Assembly (NCBI RefSeq): GCF_000682695.1
Contig: NZ_AWFG01000074.1
Span: 62,001 to 126,000, forward strand
DNA from: Hyphomonas chukchiensis
Lineage (GTDB): Bacteria > Pseudomonadota > Alphaproteobacteria > Caulobacterales > Hyphomonadaceae
DNA length: 64,000 bases
Direction: 5' to 3'
In this document: in pieces, positions 62,519-64,000 of the stretch
Layout: the number at the start of each line of letters is the position of its first letter
Numbering within the stretch: position 1 is the first letter of the stretch
The notes under the pieces: model-generated
Database searches by the model: none
Seen by the model: only the letters and a program-made list of their open reading frames with translations
What the model was told of the DNA's origin: nothing
Position numbers and translations under genes: made by a program

Positions 62519-63940
62519 TTACTTGGCCAAGCCGAGCTTGAATATCTGCACAGCTTCATCGGCCCATTCATTGACGGTCAAGCGAAGCGTGTTCTGTTCA
62601 ATTGACCAGTCGCCCACTTGCCCGCCGATCTGCTCGACTGACGTAACGCTCTCCAGCTCAGGCGGAAGGGCCACTTCCAGCCTGCCTGCAGCAGGTTTGC
62701 CGAACATGTGGATATACAGAGCCTCCGCGTTACGGGTTGCCCCGATGCTGACTCCATCGACGGCTTTCTGAGCCAATTCGACAGGCCGTGTGCCCTTGAT
62801 CGCCTCGCCTCGCGTTTCGAGCCATTCGCCGACCGCTTCCAGGCGGGCAGCCTGAGCGGGCGGCATTTGAGCGTCGCCGCGCGGACCCACGTTCAGGAGA
62901 ACGTTGCCATTGAAGCAGGCTGAACTGGCCAGCATGGTCGCAATGCCATTCTTGGTGATGTAGTCGGCCTCGGTTTCATTCCGGTTATAAGCGAAGGAGT
63001 GCCCCATGCCGCGGGTCGTTTCCCAAATGAACGGAAGAATGTGATTGAACATGCCGTATTCCGGCGTGCGCACATCCCAGACAGGGGGCTTGGGCGGCAG
63101 CACGCCGGTCATGCCCTCAGGCCGCTCAAGCGCGTCAGCCAGCAGCTCGCCATCGATCGGGAACCAGCGATCATTGGTCAGGCCCTCCGGAATGGAGTTG
63201 TAGTACTTGGCCAGGATTTCGAATGTGGCCTGCTGGCTCGGATAGCCGATATCATTCCAGAGATAGTCAGGCTTGTAGCGCTCAATCAGCTCATAATAAT
63301 GCGCATTCGCGTATTCCGTATAGTTTTCAGCATCGCCTGGAATGTTCAGGCCGAGATGACCAAGGCTTTCAATGCGAATGTGCTTGAACGTCCAGTCGAT
63401 GCCACCCGAATAATAGATACCGAACTTGAGGCCCTCTGCGCGCACAGCATCGGCGAGTTCACCCACGACATCGCGTGTCGTCTGCCAGTTGGGCTTGTGC
63501 GGATTTGGTATGGCACTCGGCCACAGCAGGAAGCCATCATGGTGCTTGCTGACGAGCACGACGTAACGCGCACCAGACTTCTTGAAGAGTTTCGCCCAGG
63601 CAACGGGATCCCAGTTCTCCAGCGACGCGTTGAAGGCCTCGCCGAAATTATCGTACGAATAGTCTTCGCCATAAGTCTCACGGTGGAATTGCGCCGTTGG
63701 ACCGTCCTCGAACATGACCGTATTACGGTACCAGGCCGCGTAAGGCGTGTGCGCGAATGCATTCGCCTCAGACTCCGCAGCAAGCTGGTCAATCTGTTTG
63801 CTGTGCGGCGCAAAGGACGGAATGGAGTATGGCCCCCAGTGGATAAAGATTCCGAATTTTGCATCGCGAAACCATTCCGGCACTTCGTGCTCGTTCAGGC
63901 TCGCGCGGGTGGGCAGATAGGTTTTTCCGGTTGCGGTCAT
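62519..63940 (-). CDS. Alpha-L-fucosidase, GH29 family, cytoplasmic
   Basis: A 473-residue glycoside hydrolase of family 29. The catalytic barrel starts WFRDAKFGIFIHWGPYSIPS, has YVVLVSKHHDGFLLW, and the nucleophile aspartate lies in YLWNDIGYP. A C-terminal beta domain follows (about 370-473). There is no signal peptide or lipobox, so it acts on imported fucosides in the cytoplasm. GGAGA is 7 nt before the ATG. It leads the fucose catabolic run: the released fucose is the substrate for the aldo/keto reductase gene next in line. Confidence 0.93.
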   Translation of the reverse strand: MTATGKTYLPTRASLNEHEVPEWFRDAKFGIFIHWGPYSIPSFAPHSKQIDQLAAESEANAFAHTPYAAWYRNTVMFEDGPTAQFHRETYGEDYSYDNFGEAFNASLENWDPVAWAKLFKKSGARYVVLVSKHHDGFLLWPSAIPNPHKPNWQTTRDVVGELADAVRAEGLKFGIYYSGGIDWTFKHIRIESLGHLGLNIPGDAENYTEYANAHYYELIERYKPDYLWNDIGYPSQQATFEILAKYYNSIPEGLTNDRWFPIDGELLADALERPEGMTGVLPPKPPVWDVRTPEYGMFNHILPFIWETTRGMGHSFAYNRNETEADYITKNGIATMLASSACFNGNVLLNVGPRGDAQMPPAQAARLEAVGEWLETRGEAIKGTRPVELAQKAVDGVSIGATRNAEALYIHMFGKPAAGRLEVALPPELESVTSVEQIGGQVGDWSIEQNTLRLTVNEWADEAVQIFKLGLAK

Positions 63941-63971
63941 AGGGGTCTCCGCTTGAGATTAAGGATCGAGA

Positions 63972-64000
63972 TCATGCGACGGGCTCTTCCGCCCAGACGC
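63972..64000 (-). CDS. Possible C-terminal end of another gene (runs off the right edge)
   Basis: On the minus strand a frame entering at the window edge reads VWAEEPVA and then stops at 63972-63974 (TGA), 31 bp before the fucosidase start. The spacing fits an upstream gene of the fucose run, such as a transporter or the missing fuconate dehydratase, but eight codons cannot identify it. Included only as a pointer. Confidence 0.3.

Overview
The window looks like a chromosomal segment of a GC-rich, Gram-negative alphaproteobacterium, probably of the Hyphomonadaceae/Caulobacterales kind (inference). Grounds: high-GC codon use, many TonB-dependent receptors (TBDTs), an AcrAB-TolC-type pump, FecI/FecR signalling, several lipoproteins with clear lipoboxes, translationally coupled ATGA/GTGA overlaps, and intergenic palindromes of the type common in this group. 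I see no rRNA, tRNA, IS element, prophage or CRISPR array.

Layout. 1-2.6 kb: proline genes (putP start, proC, divergent proB). 2.6-10.4 kb: MarR and TetR regulators and a complete RND efflux operon (membrane-fusion lipoprotein, pump, outer-membrane factor) with a divergent AcrR-like regulator. 10.5-20.9 kb: a signalling island with an ECF sigma factor, a small membrane protein, an SPFH/coiled-coil/zinc-ribbon protein, a zinc-ribbon FHA protein, a zinc-ribbon Ser/Thr kinase, a lipoprotein resembling the kinase's outer domain, a papain-like protease, a second kinase with a TPR-like half, and an orphan membrane protein. I consider this the best candidate for an undescribed system. 21-27.6 kb: two hydrolase/orphan genes with palindromic repeats, then a catabolic group (LOG protein, Baeyer-Villiger monooxygenase, acyl-CoA dehydrogenase, crotonase), with a structured leader before the monooxygenase.

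27.8-36.2 kb: an iron-uptake locus: PepSY membrane protein, DUF2271 protein with a flavinylation-like motif, DUF4198 protein, ApbE, a near-perfect Fur box, a siderophore receptor, a PiuC-type dioxygenase, ExbB, two ExbDs and TonB. One ExbD has Asn at the site of the essential Asp. 36.2-40.5 kb: a cupredoxin-like protein, an EAL phosphodiesterase, a DUF3034 barrel and an exported truncated hemoglobin. 40.6-49.2 kb: FecI-FecR-transducing TBDT, followed by a penicillin/AHL-acylase-type lipoprotein and a VCBS/ASPIC-UnbV lipoprotein.

49.3-58.8 kb: alpha/beta hydrolase, MFS transporter, TBDT, AraC regulator, GDPD lipoprotein and another TBDT. 59-64 kb: a non-phosphorylative L-fucose operon (GH29 fucosidase, aldo/keto reductase, fuconolactonase, ketodeoxyfuconate dehydrogenase, FAH-type hydrolase). 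The fuconate dehydratase and transporter are not in the window and may lie beyond the right edge. Overall the segment is built for scavenging (iron, acylated compounds, fucosylated glycans) together with envelope stress signalling and efflux.
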